Below are positions 17,254-25,175 of a stretch of DNA of 64,000 nucleotides, in pieces (position 1 is the first letter of the stretch; each line of letters opens with the position of its first letter). The position numbers were made by a program, and so were the translations under genes. The stretch comes from DASUPK01 sp963795665. Lineage in GTDB: Bacteria > Actinomycetota > Thermoleophilia > Solirubrobacterales > 70-9. The stretch lies in assembly GCA_963795665.1 (NCBI GenBank), contig CAWCIP010000001.1, forward strand, positions 62,001 to 126,000, read 5' to 3'. Under the pieces are notes generated by a model. It saw nothing but the letters and a program-made list of their open reading frames with translations, had not been told where the DNA came from and ran no database searches.

Positions 17254-18030
17254 ATGAAGTCGGCAGTGGAGACGGGCCCGGTCAGGGAAAGCCGAGACGA
17301 GGCGGCAGCAGCACCGGTGGTCGCCGGTCACGAGATCGTGCGCCGGTTCGGCGAGGGTGAGACCGCGGTGCAGGCGCTGCGCGGCGTCAGCGTCGCCTTC
17401 CCCCGCGGCAGCTTCACGGCGATCATGGGACCGTCGGGCTCCGGCAAGTCGACGCTGATGCACATCCTCGCCGGATTGGATCACCCGACCAGCGGCTGGG
17501 TGGAGCTGGCCGGCACGCGGCTCGACGAGCTCTCCGACCACGACCTCACCGTGCTGCGGCGCGATGCGATCGGCTTCGTCTTCCAGACCTACAACCTCCT
17601 GCCGGTGCTGACGGCGGAGGAGAACATCACCCTCCCAATCCGGATCGGCGGCAGGAAGCCCGACCGCGCCTGGCTCGAGGAGCTGCTGACGGCCACTCGG
17701 ATGGAAGACCGCCGCGCGCACCGCCCGTCCGAGCTCTCGGGCGGCGAGCAGCAGCGGGTGGCCGTGGCGCGAGCGCTCCTGTCCCGGCCGGAGGTCGTCT
17801 TCGCGGACGAGCCGACCGGGAACCTCGACACCAAGGCCGGGCGTGGCGTCCTCGAGCTGCTCCGAAAGGCGGTGGACGACTACGGGCAGACGACGGTGAT
17901 GGTCACCCACGATGCTTCGGCGGCGGCGATGGCGGACGAGGTTCTCTTCCTCGCGGATGGCGAGATCGTCGACCGCCATCGCAAGCCGAGCATCGACGAC
18001 ATCCTCGACCACCTCCGGAAGCTGGCTTGA
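17254..18030 (+). CDS. ABC transporter ATP-binding protein, MacB/LolD type
   Basis: 258 residues with Walker A GPSGSGKST, Q-loop FVFQTYNLLP, signature LSGGEQQRVAVARAL, Walker B VVFADEPTGNLD and the H-loop VTHDA. The MacB/LolD/FtsE subfamily works with FtsX-like permeases and drives mechanotransmission or export rather than import. The next gene is exactly such a permease, overlapping by 4 bp (TTGA). The first 20 residues form an unconserved acidic extension. Confidence 0.95.
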   Translation: MKSAVETGPVRESRDEAAAAPVVAGHEIVRRFGEGETAVQALRGVSVAFPRGSFTAIMGPSGSGKSTLMHILAGLDHPTSGWVELAGTRLDELSDHDLTVLRRDAIGFVFQTYNLLPVLTAEENITLPIRIGGRKPDRAWLEELLTATRMEDRRAHRPSELSGGEQQRVAVARALLSRPEVVFADEPTGNLDTKAGRGVLELLRKAVDDYGQTTVMVTHDASAAAMADEVLFLADGEIVDRHRKPSIDDILDHLRKLA

Positions 18031-20588
18031 CCAAGCTGGCGCTCAGGGGAATGGCCGAGCGCAAGCTGCGCTCGGCCCTGACCGCGATCGCCGTGCTGCT
18101 CGGGGTCGCGATGATCTCCGGCACCTACGTCCTCACCGACGGCATCCGCGGCGCGTTCGCGAAGATCAACGAGACCGCCAATCAGGGCACGGACGCGGTT
18201 CTCTCGCCCAAGACGGAGTTCAACAGCAGCTTCACCCAGTCGGAGAAGCTGCCTGCCTCGCTCGTTGGCCGGGTGCGGGCGCTGCCGCAGGTGGAGAAGG
18301 CCGCCGGCGCCATGCAGGCACTCGGCGCGCTGGTGGTGGACGGCGAGCCGATCACGCAGTTGGGCGGCCCGAACCTCGTCTTCGGCATCACGCCGGAGCC
18401 ATTCGACCCCACCTCTCCCGCCGAGGGCCGCGACCCCTCCGCGCCCGGGGAGATCGCGGTCAGCCGCGACCTCGCCCACCAGCACGGGATCGACGTCGGC
18501 GATCGCGTGGGCCTGGAGACCTCGCACGGGACGGCGCAGGTCACGGTGGTGGGCCTCGTCGATTTCGGCGGCTCGGGCTCGGCCGCCGGCTACGGCTTCA
18601 CCATGGCGATGCCGGGCGACATCCGGCGCTGGTACGACCAGGAGGGGGAGGTCGGCCAGATCCTCGTTGCTGCCAAGCCCGGTATCGCGCCGGAGCAGCT
18701 GGTCCGGGCGATCCAGGCGGTCGTGCCCCCGGGAGTGAAGGTGCAGACCGGACAGCAGCAGGCTGACGAGCAGGCCAAGGACATCTCCAGCTCGATCAAC
18801 TCGTTCCTCGGCCCGGCCCTGCTGGCGTTCGCGGGCGCCGCGCTACTGGTGGGTGCGTTCATCATCTTCAACACGTTCTCGATCTCGGTTGCCGAGAGGA
18901 CACGGGAGTTCGCCTCGCTGCGGACCCTCGGGGCGACACGGGGACAGGTGCTTCGCTCGGTGACCACGGAGGCGCTCGTGATCGCCGTCCTCGCGTCCGT
19001 CGCCGGGCTCTTCGGAGGGCTGCTGTTCGCCAGGGCGATCGGCGCGCTGTTCAAGGCGGCGGGCGCCGGGATACCGACCTCGAACCTGGTGCTGGAGACA
19101 CGCACGATCGTCGTGGCGCTCGCGATTGGGATAGGGATCACGCTGCTCGCCGCAATCGGCCCGGCTGTCCGCGCGACCAGGATCGAGCCGGCGCTCGCCC
19201 TCCAGGAAGGCGCACGTGCGGCACCGTCCCGAGTGTCAAGGTTCGCGCCATTCCTGGCGGCCGTGGTCACCCTCGGGGGACTCGCGCTGCTTGTCTACGG
19301 GTTGTTCGGCTCTGGCCCTGCCACCGAGAAGCTGCTGGGCATGGCCGGCGGGGCTGTCCTCCTCTTCGTCGGTCTCGCGCTCGTCGCCAAGTACATCGTC
19401 CGCCCGATCGCAGCCGGCCTCGGACTTCCTCTGGAGCGGCTCTCGGCCGTCGTGGGCCAGCTCGCCCGGGAGAACGCTCAGCGCAACCCCGCGCGCACCG
19501 CGCTTACTGCGGCGGCCCTCATGGTGGGCCTCGGACTGGTCGTGTTCGTCGCAGTCTTCACGGCCGGACTCAAGGCCTCGATCGATGGCGCGATCAAGCA
19601 GAGGATCACGGCCGAGATCGTCGTCCGGGCGGACAGCGGTGGCCTCCAGCCGATTCCCCGGCGAACCCAGGAGATCGCCGCGCGGGTTCCGGGAGTGGCG
19701 AGCACGAACGGTGTCCTCTACGACCAGATCGAGGTCAACGGGAAGAAGTCGAACATCCTCTACGACGATCTCGCCGGTGTGGAACCAGGCAGGATCGGGT
19801 CGGGCTACAGCTTCGACTGGATCCACGGCTCCGACTCGACGCTTTCGCGGCTGCACGGCAACAACGCCGTGATCGAGGAGCAGTTCGCGAAGGCGCACAA
19901 CGTCGGGATCGGCGACACCTTCAATGTCGTGACGCCGTCCGGCGGTGGGGCGACGCTCACCGCGATCGGCGAATACCGGGACCCGACGATTCTCCAGGGG
20001 CTGATGGTGAACCGCCGGACCCTCGAGTCGATCTCCGAGGCCCGCGATCCGTTCATGGTTCTCGTATCGACCAAGCCTGGAGTCGACGTCTCCGTGGTGC
20101 AGCGCGACATGGATGCCGCGCTGCAGCGATTCCCGGTGGCGAAGGTCGAGTCGGAGCAGGCGTTCAGGGACTCGTTCAGCAAGCAGACCGACCAGATCGT
20201 CTACCTGCTCTACGCGCTGCTCGCGATGAGCGTGGTGATCTCGCTGTTCGGCATCGCCAACAGCCTCTTCCTCTCGATCCACGAGCGCACCCGCGAGTTC
20301 GGCCTGTTGCGCGCGATCGGCGCGACCCGCAGCCAGGTCCGGCGCATGGTCCGCTACGAGAGCGCGATCACGGCCGCCATCGGCGGGGTCCTCGGGATCG
20401 TCGTCGGAGTGCTCTTCGGCGCCCTGCTGACCGCCTCCCTTAGCGAGCTCGGCCTTGTCTTCCGGGTCCCGGTCGGCCAGCTCGTCATCTTCTTCGTCCT
20501 CGCTGTGATCGTCGGGATCATCGGAGCGGTGCTGCCGGCGCGCCGGGGATCGCGAATCGACGTGATGCAGGCAGTCCACTACGAGTGA
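18027..20588 (+). CDS. ABC transporter permease with two FtsX/MacB domains
   Basis: This 853-residue membrane protein starts at TTG inside the stop of the ATPase gene. An N-terminal helix (LTAIAVLLGVAMISGTY) leads into an extracytoplasmic MacB_PCD-like domain. A helix bundle of FtsX type follows (FNTFSISVAERTREFASLRTLGATRGQVL), then a second periplasmic domain and a second FtsX bundle (ANSLFLSIHERTREFGLLRAIGATRSQV). The duplicated RTREF-LR-(I/L)GATR loop is the coupling motif to the ATPase. The substrate is unknown; lipid, peptide or lipoprotein export are all possible. Confidence 0.93.
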   Translation: MTKLALRGMAERKLRSALTAIAVLLGVAMISGTYVLTDGIRGAFAKINETANQGTDAVLSPKTEFNSSFTQSEKLPASLVGRVRALPQVEKAAGAMQALGALVVDGEPITQLGGPNLVFGITPEPFDPTSPAEGRDPSAPGEIAVSRDLAHQHGIDVGDRVGLETSHGTAQVTVVGLVDFGGSGSAAGYGFTMAMPGDIRRWYDQEGEVGQILVAAKPGIAPEQLVRAIQAVVPPGVKVQTGQQQADEQAKDISSSINSFLGPALLAFAGAALLVGAFIIFNTFSISVAERTREFASLRTLGATRGQVLRSVTTEALVIAVLASVAGLFGGLLFARAIGALFKAAGAGIPTSNLVLETRTIVVALAIGIGITLLAAIGPAVRATRIEPALALQEGARAAPSRVSRFAPFLAAVVTLGGLALLVYGLFGSGPATEKLLGMAGGAVLLFVGLALVAKYIVRPIAAGLGLPLERLSAVVGQLARENAQRNPARTALTAAALMVGLGLVVFVAVFTAGLKASIDGAIKQRITAEIVVRADSGGLQPIPRRTQEIAARVPGVASTNGVLYDQIEVNGKKSNILYDDLAGVEPGRIGSGYSFDWIHGSDSTLSRLHGNNAVIEEQFAKAHNVGIGDTFNVVTPSGGGATLTAIGEYRDPTILQGLMVNRRTLESISEARDPFMVLVSTKPGVDVSVVQRDMDAALQRFPVAKVESEQAFRDSFSKQTDQIVYLLYALLAMSVVISLFGIANSLFLSIHERTREFGLLRAIGATRSQVRRMVRYESAITAAIGGVLGIVVGVLFGALLTASLSELGLVFRVPVGQLVIFFVLAVIVGIIGAVLPARRGSRIDVMQAVHYE

Positions 20589-20607
20589 TGCCGCCTAATC
20601 TCTGGGC

Positions 20608-21072
20608 ATGCTCCTGGCCACGTTCCAGGTCGGCATCGTCCTGATCATCGTCGTGCTGGTCGCGCTCCCAGTCGGCGCCATCGTCTTCGCGCGGGGGGCG
20701 GGCAGATCGCTCCAGCAGATCGGCAAGGGCCCGCTTGCGATGGAGCAGGACTTTCCGCAGAGCTCGGGCGGCTCGACGCACGTGGTCTCCGCCGAGGTGC
20801 GCGAGGAGGAGATCCGCCAGATGGTCCAGGCGCGCTCGGACCGCGGGGTTGCCAAGGGCCGCGAGGCCCTCGACGTCAACGCCGAGGTGGAGAAGCTGCT
20901 CGCGTCCGAGCCGGGAGGGCCGGGCCTGGGAGGCGACAGGGGGCTCCGCGAGGAGGTCCGGCAGCTGGTCGTGGCGCGCAACGAGCGCCGGCAGCGCCAG
21001 GGCAAGAAGCCGCTCGACGTCGATCGGGAGATCGAGCGGCAGCTCAGTGAACTCGAGAACCTCGGCCAATAA
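20608..21072 (+). CDS. Membrane-anchored protein with a duplicated ~35-residue motif
   Basis: A single N-terminal membrane helix (VGIVLIIVVLVALPVGAIVF) is followed by a cytoplasmic tail. The tail contains the same unit twice: EIRQMVQARSDRGVAKGREA-LDV, and EVRQLVVARNERRQRQGKKP-LDV, each ending in an acidic helix. No known family is recognised by sight; charged repeats of this kind suggest protein-protein contact. It lies 19 bp after the ABC permease and probably belongs to its transcript. Confidence 0.8.
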   Translation: MLLATFQVGIVLIIVVLVALPVGAIVFARGAGRSLQQIGKGPLAMEQDFPQSSGGSTHVVSAEVREEEIRQMVQARSDRGVAKGREALDVNAEVEKLLASEPGGPGLGGDRGLREEVRQLVVARNERRQRQGKKPLDVDREIERQLSELENLGQ

Positions 21073-21083
21073 GATGGCGCGCC

Positions 21084-21425
21084 GTGGAGGCCAGCGACGC
21101 AGAGAACCGGGTCATGGAGCTCGAGGAGATCACCGATGTCCCCGGCACCTACTTCAACCCGCAGACCGAGGTGGTGGTCGTCGTCGACGACTCGGCCTCG
21201 ATCGACCAGGAGGTCTTCAACATGGAGGCCTTCGAGGGCGCGAACTGGGTGCGCATCTCCGACGAGGTGCCGGTCGACGAGGAGAACCGCGACAAGCTGC
21301 TCGAGGACTTCCAGACCCACTACCACCCGGGCTCGGGCGGATCGGTCTCGGAGACGGCCCTCGAGCAGGGCGACGAGGAGCTCGACGAGGACGAGGAAGG
21401 CCAGGACCCGGGCCGCGAGGACTAG
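21084..21425 (+). CDS. Small acidic hypothetical protein
   Basis: 113 residues, very acidic, especially at the C-terminus (ELDEDEEGQDPGRED). A hydrophobic strand in the middle (TEVVVVVDDSASID) looks like the first strand of a small alpha/beta fold, but no family is recognised. The GTG start follows the previous stop by 11 bp; an internal ATG at codon 11 is an alternative. Confidence 0.7.
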   Translation: MEASDAENRVMELEEITDVPGTYFNPQTEVVVVVDDSASIDQEVFNMEAFEGANWVRISDEVPVDEENRDKLLEDFQTHYHPGSGGSVSETALEQGDEELDEDEEGQDPGRED

Positions 21426-21430
21426 AGGAC

Positions 21431-21817
21431 TTGCACGCCTCGGCGCCCTTCACCAACGACCGCTACGACGAGGAGCCCTACGCGAAGGCGGAGGGAACCG
21501 AGCTCAGCCGGGTCCATATCTCGCGGACGTTCACCGGCGACCTCGAGGGCGAGAGCACCGCTGAGCTGATGATGGCCAAATCCGAGGGCGGCGGGGGATA
21601 CATCGGCCACGACCGAATCACCGGGACGCTGGGCGGCAAGTCAGGGAGCTTCGTCTTCCAGCACGGCGGGATCATGGGCCCGGAGGGGATCTCCAACACG
21701 GGAACGGTCGTGCCAGGAACCGGCACCGGCGAGCTCGAGGGAATCAGCGGCGAAGGGACGATGCTTGCCGACGATGAGGGCAACCACACCCTCACGCTCA
21801 CCTACGAGCTCGGCTGA
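21431..21817 (+). CDS. DUF3224-family protein
   Basis: About 128 residues forming a beta-barrel-like fold. The family pattern is present: YDEEPYAKAEG, SRVHISRTFTGDLEGES, YIGHDRITGTLGGKSGSFVFQH, and a C-terminal GTGELEGISGEG. DUF3224 proteins resemble allene-oxide-cyclase-type barrels; their function is unknown. The TTG start with GAGGAC just before it is the only start between the previous stop and the conserved region. It is convergent with the cation antiporter gene over 3 bp. Confidence 0.85.
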   Translation: MHASAPFTNDRYDEEPYAKAEGTELSRVHISRTFTGDLEGESTAELMMAKSEGGGGYIGHDRITGTLGGKSGSFVFQHGGIMGPEGISNTGTVVPGTGTGELEGISGEGTMLADDEGNHTLTLTYELG

Positions 21818-21820
21818 GGC

Positions 21821-22816
21821 CTACACCGCGACCACGACGATGAACGTCGCGTAGAGCGCGATCCAGGCGAGCACCGGCGGCAGCTCGAAGCGGTCCCGTA
21901 GTCGAAGCGCCCAATAGGCGATCACTCCGCCGGCCAGCCCGAGCGCGACGGACACGGCGGCGTTTCCGGTGAGGTCCCACTTCGTGAAGATCAGGCCGAT
22001 GCCCACTGGAATCGTCGACTGAAACACCATCGCGCCGGTGATGTTCCCGAGTGCGAGCGAGTCCTTTCCCTCGCGGACCCAGAAGAAGCTGTTCACCTTC
22101 TCCGGAAGCTCCGTAGCGAGCGGGGCCAGGATCAGGGACAGGACGATCGCCTCGGCACCGAGGTCCCCCGCCACGTTGAGCAGCTCCTCCACGAACAAGT
22201 GGGCGCCACCCACCATCGCCGCGAGTCCGACCAGGAACTGGGCCACGGCTGTCGCCATTCTCGGCTCGGCCGCCCGCCCCGCCCTGCCCCGCGCCAGGAT
22301 CAGCGGATTGAGAGTCTCCTCCGGCTGCGCCTCACCCCCCTGGTGGAGCGTGAGCCACACGTAGACCGGATACGCGGCGATGAAGGCGAATCCGGCGGGG
22401 ATCTTCAGCCCGCTCGGAGCGCCGAGGCCCAATCCGAGGCCGAGCGCAAAGAAGACCAGGAAGAACGCGAGATCCCGGTCCAGGGTTGAAACGTGGGCGC
22501 GCAGGAAGATGCCCTGGGGACGCTGGCGCCGGTAGACGTAGGCGGTGAGACCGACGATTCCCATCGCGAGGGTGGCCAGCAGAAAGGGAGCACCCACGAT
22601 GGCTCCGACGGCGACGTCCTCGTTCTTCGTCCCTTCGATCAGGGCCACGACTGCGATCAGCGTCTCCGGCATCGCCGTCCCGACGGCCGCCAGCAGGCTT
22701 CCCACCGCGCCCTCCCCCAGCTCCAGGCGATGACCGATCCACTCCACCGCGTTCGTGAACAGCAGAGCGCCCGCGAGGATCACCGCAAAGCTCGCGATCA
22801 GCAGGACGAAATCCAC
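21821..22816 (-). CDS. Sodium/calcium exchanger family (CaCA, YrbG-like) antiporter
   Basis: 331 residues and about ten predicted helices in two homologous halves. The alpha repeats are visible as AVGTAMPETLIAVVALIEGT and LAPLATELPEKVNSFFWVREG, each with the PE glutamate that coordinates cation, followed by a G-x-I-x-G-(A/S) helix break (GAIVGAP and GNITGAM). It should exchange Ca2+ or a similar cation for Na+ or H+ across the membrane. It lies 9 bp after the second antiporter gene. Confidence 0.92.
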   Translation of the reverse strand: MDFVLLIASFAVILAGALLFTNAVEWIGHRLELGEGAVGSLLAAVGTAMPETLIAVVALIEGTKNEDVAVGAIVGAPFLLATLAMGIVGLTAYVYRRQRPQGIFLRAHVSTLDRDLAFFLVFFALGLGLGLGAPSGLKIPAGFAFIAAYPVYVWLTLHQGGEAQPEETLNPLILARGRAGRAAEPRMATAVAQFLVGLAAMVGGAHLFVEELLNVAGDLGAEAIVLSLILAPLATELPEKVNSFFWVREGKDSLALGNITGAMVFQSTIPVGIGLIFTKWDLTGNAAVSVALGLAGGVIAYWALRLRDRFELPPVLAWIALYATFIVVVAV

Positions 22817-22825
22817 CGGCCCGGC

Positions 22826-23974
22826 CTAGGCGAAGGCGAATGTGAGCGCGAGAACCGCGTACACCAGGAGCAGCTGGAGGCCCTCGTACCAGGTCGACTC
22901 CCCCTCCTGGGTGACCTGGTTGGCGATGATCGCCGCGATCGCCAGGGCCGCCAGCTCGAGGCCGTTGAAGACCAGCGGCATCGGGGCCGGCCCGAGCACG
23001 AAGGAGACGAGCACCAGCACCGGGGCGACGAAGAGGGCGACCTGCGCGCTCGAGCCGATCGCGATGTTGACCGCGAGGCTCATCTTGTTCTTGTAGGCGA
23101 CCAGCACCGCGACCCAGTGCTCCGCGGCGTTGCCGACGATGGCGACCACGATCGCGCCGATGAAGAACTCCGAGAGCCCGATCGCGCGGGAGGTCTCCTC
23201 GATCGAGCCGACCAGGATCTCGGAGAGGAGGCCCACCAGCGCTCCCGAGATCGCAAGAGCCAACACGGATCTCCGCGTGCTCCAGTCGCCCCGGTCCTCG
23301 GTGCTCGACTCCTCCTCGTGAGGGTTGAAGAGGGCCGCGTGGGTCCGCAGCGAGAAGAGCAGGCCCGCCCCATAGGAGACGATCAGGACGATGGCGACCG
23401 CCAGGGAGAGATGCTCGAGAGTGCTCCCGTAGTCGACGATCGCGTCCCCGGGGTGTGGGAGGCCATCTCCTTCGACCAGCGCAAAGACGCCCGGCATGAT
23501 CAGCGCGGCGACCGCCAGCAGCAGCATCGTCGACTGGGCGCTCGCGGCGGTCTGCCCGAACTTCTGCACGCCGCGCGTCCGCCCTCCGCTGAGGCCGCCG
23601 ACCAGCATCGCGGCGCCCATCACCAGCAGGATGTTCCCGAGGATCGATCCGATCAGCGACGCCTTGACGACCTCGTGCAGCCCCTTCTCGAGAGCGAACA
23701 GCGCGATGATCAGCTCGGGCGCATTGCCGAACGTGACGTTGAGCAGGCCGCCGACCACGTTGCCCGAGCGCTCCGCCAGCTCCTCCGTCGCCCTGCCCAT
23801 CATCGCCGCCGGAGGGATGAGGGCCACGGCCGAGACGAAGAAGATCACCGTCGCCGGGGCATCGGCGACGTCGACGATCACCGCGGCCAGGATCAGCGGC
23901 GCGAGTAGATAGGGCCAGCTGTCGGGCCCGAGAAGCCGCCGCTTCCCGGGCGACGGGGATGTGGGCTCCGGCAT
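22826..23974 (-). CDS. Ca2+:H+ antiporter, CAX family
   Basis: 382 residues and about 11 helices. CAX selectivity motifs are GGLLNVTFGNAPELIIALFA in the first half and VAIVGNAAEHWVAVLVAYKN in the second; the GNA-E-(L/H) residues bind the cation. A cytoplasmic acidic loop (NPHEEESSTEDRGD) separates the halves. These proteins use the proton gradient to remove Ca2+. Being in one operon with a YrbG-like exchanger suggests a dedicated calcium-efflux unit. Confidence 0.93.
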   Translation of the reverse strand: MPEPTSPSPGKRRLLGPDSWPYLLAPLILAAVIVDVADAPATVIFFVSAVALIPPAAMMGRATEELAERSGNVVGGLLNVTFGNAPELIIALFALEKGLHEVVKASLIGSILGNILLVMGAAMLVGGLSGGRTRGVQKFGQTAASAQSTMLLLAVAALIMPGVFALVEGDGLPHPGDAIVDYGSTLEHLSLAVAIVLIVSYGAGLLFSLRTHAALFNPHEEESSTEDRGDWSTRRSVLALAISGALVGLLSEILVGSIEETSRAIGLSEFFIGAIVVAIVGNAAEHWVAVLVAYKNKMSLAVNIAIGSSAQVALFVAPVLVLVSFVLGPAPMPLVFNGLELAALAIAAIIANQVTQEGESTWYEGLQLLLVYAVLALTFAFA

Positions 23975-23991
23975 TGGGGGAGCTTAAGCGG

Positions 23992-25059
23992 CTACTGGCT
24001 GAGCAGGTTGGCGCATTGCTGCAGCGCCGCCTGACCCGCGGCCTGCGAGAGGCACTGCTGATAGGCCTGCGTGGCCGACCCGCTCGGCGCCTTGGTGGAC
24101 CCACCCGACTCGGGCAGGGCGCCGCTGGTTCCGAGACCGCCCCGGAGCGCGTTGCCCAGCTGCCCCTGATTGATCCCGAGCTTCTGGAAGAGGTTGCTCA
24201 GCGGCTGGGCGTTCGCCGGAGCCTGGATCGTCTGGGGCTTGTTGACGTCGGCGAAGTTGAGCTGGAAGTCGATGCTGAGCGAGTCCGGCCCTCCGGGAGT
24301 GCCGGCGGGCGGCTTCAGATCGGCGCTCACCTGGAACCGGCGAAGGAGCTTGTCGTCCTCGCCGGAGTTCACGTCGATGGTCCCGGACTGGATGACGTCG
24401 TTGAGCCTGTTCAGCTGGTCGGTGTTGACGTTGCCCACCGCCTTCCCCGCCTTTGCGGCGATCGCCTTCAGGTCCTCAACCAGCTTCGGGACGTTCGCGG
24501 TGCCCGAGATGTGGATCGTCTTGGTGCCCTCCACGTCCTCGGTGCCGTCGTTCTTCAGGTCCGACAGCCAATCGGCCGGGCTGATGCCGAGCGCCTTCAG
24601 CAGGCTGGCCGAGCCGCCCGACTTGTTCTGGCCCTGGAGCTGGGCATATGTGGAGGTGAACTCGTCGTAGAGCTGCTGCGGCACCGCGTATTCGGTTCCC
24701 TCGAAGTTGACGAAGGCGGCATCGCCGGTGGAGGTCAGGCCACCCGCGCCCGAGAAGCTCTGCGACCCACCCTCCCCCTTGAGCGAGACGTCGATGTCGA
24801 ACAGCGGGAATTGACCGTTCGGCCGGCTCTGGAACCGCCCACCCAGCTTCACCTCGAGGCTGCCGGGGTTGTCCCCGCCGGACGTCTCGATCCTGAAATC
24901 GAGGTCGAACGTACCGCTCTGGATGCTCGTCGGGTTGTTGAAGGTCTGGTCGAGGACCTGCTGCGGGTCCTCGTTGTTGCCCCCACCGCCGCAGGCCGCG
25001 ATCAGCAGCGCGCACACGAGCGCAAGGGCTAGAACGACTGCGGCACGGCTCCTGCTCAA
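23992..25059 (-). CDS. Lipoprotein of LppX/LprG-like type
   Basis: The TTG start is set by the lipoprotein signal SRSRAAVVLALALVCALLIA and the lipobox IAAC, with GAGGAG about 10 nt upstream; longer frames run into non-coding sequence. The 355-residue protein has a beta-rich body (SGTFDLDFRIETSG, GGRFQSRPNGQFPLFDIDVS) reminiscent of LppX/LprAFG lipid-binding lipoproteins, and a Gln/Gly-rich C-terminal tail with two cysteines. It would sit on the outer face of the membrane. It is placed 17 bp upstream of the CAX gene on the same strand. Confidence 0.82.
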   Translation of the reverse strand: MSRSRAAVVLALALVCALLIAACGGGGNNEDPQQVLDQTFNNPTSIQSGTFDLDFRIETSGGDNPGSLEVKLGGRFQSRPNGQFPLFDIDVSLKGEGGSQSFSGAGGLTSTGDAAFVNFEGTEYAVPQQLYDEFTSTYAQLQGQNKSGGSASLLKALGISPADWLSDLKNDGTEDVEGTKTIHISGTANVPKLVEDLKAIAAKAGKAVGNVNTDQLNRLNDVIQSGTIDVNSGEDDKLLRRFQVSADLKPPAGTPGGPDSLSIDFQLNFADVNKPQTIQAPANAQPLSNLFQKLGINQGQLGNALRGGLGTSGALPESGGSTKAPSGSATQAYQQCLSQAAGQAALQQCANLLSQ

Positions 25060-25175
25060 GGGAATCTGTCTCCTCTCCGGGGTGCAGCGGCGCCGCAGGG
25101 TACCGCACGCCCCTGAACCCGAGCGCTGCATCGCGAGATGTTGGATCGCATGAGGAGACCCCTATCCTCGGTCGG

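Noticed and set aside
22332..24104. 590-codon frame on the minus strand across both antiporter genes
   Set aside because: It lies in another frame of two clear membrane proteins and has Arg/Gly/Ala-rich composition only.
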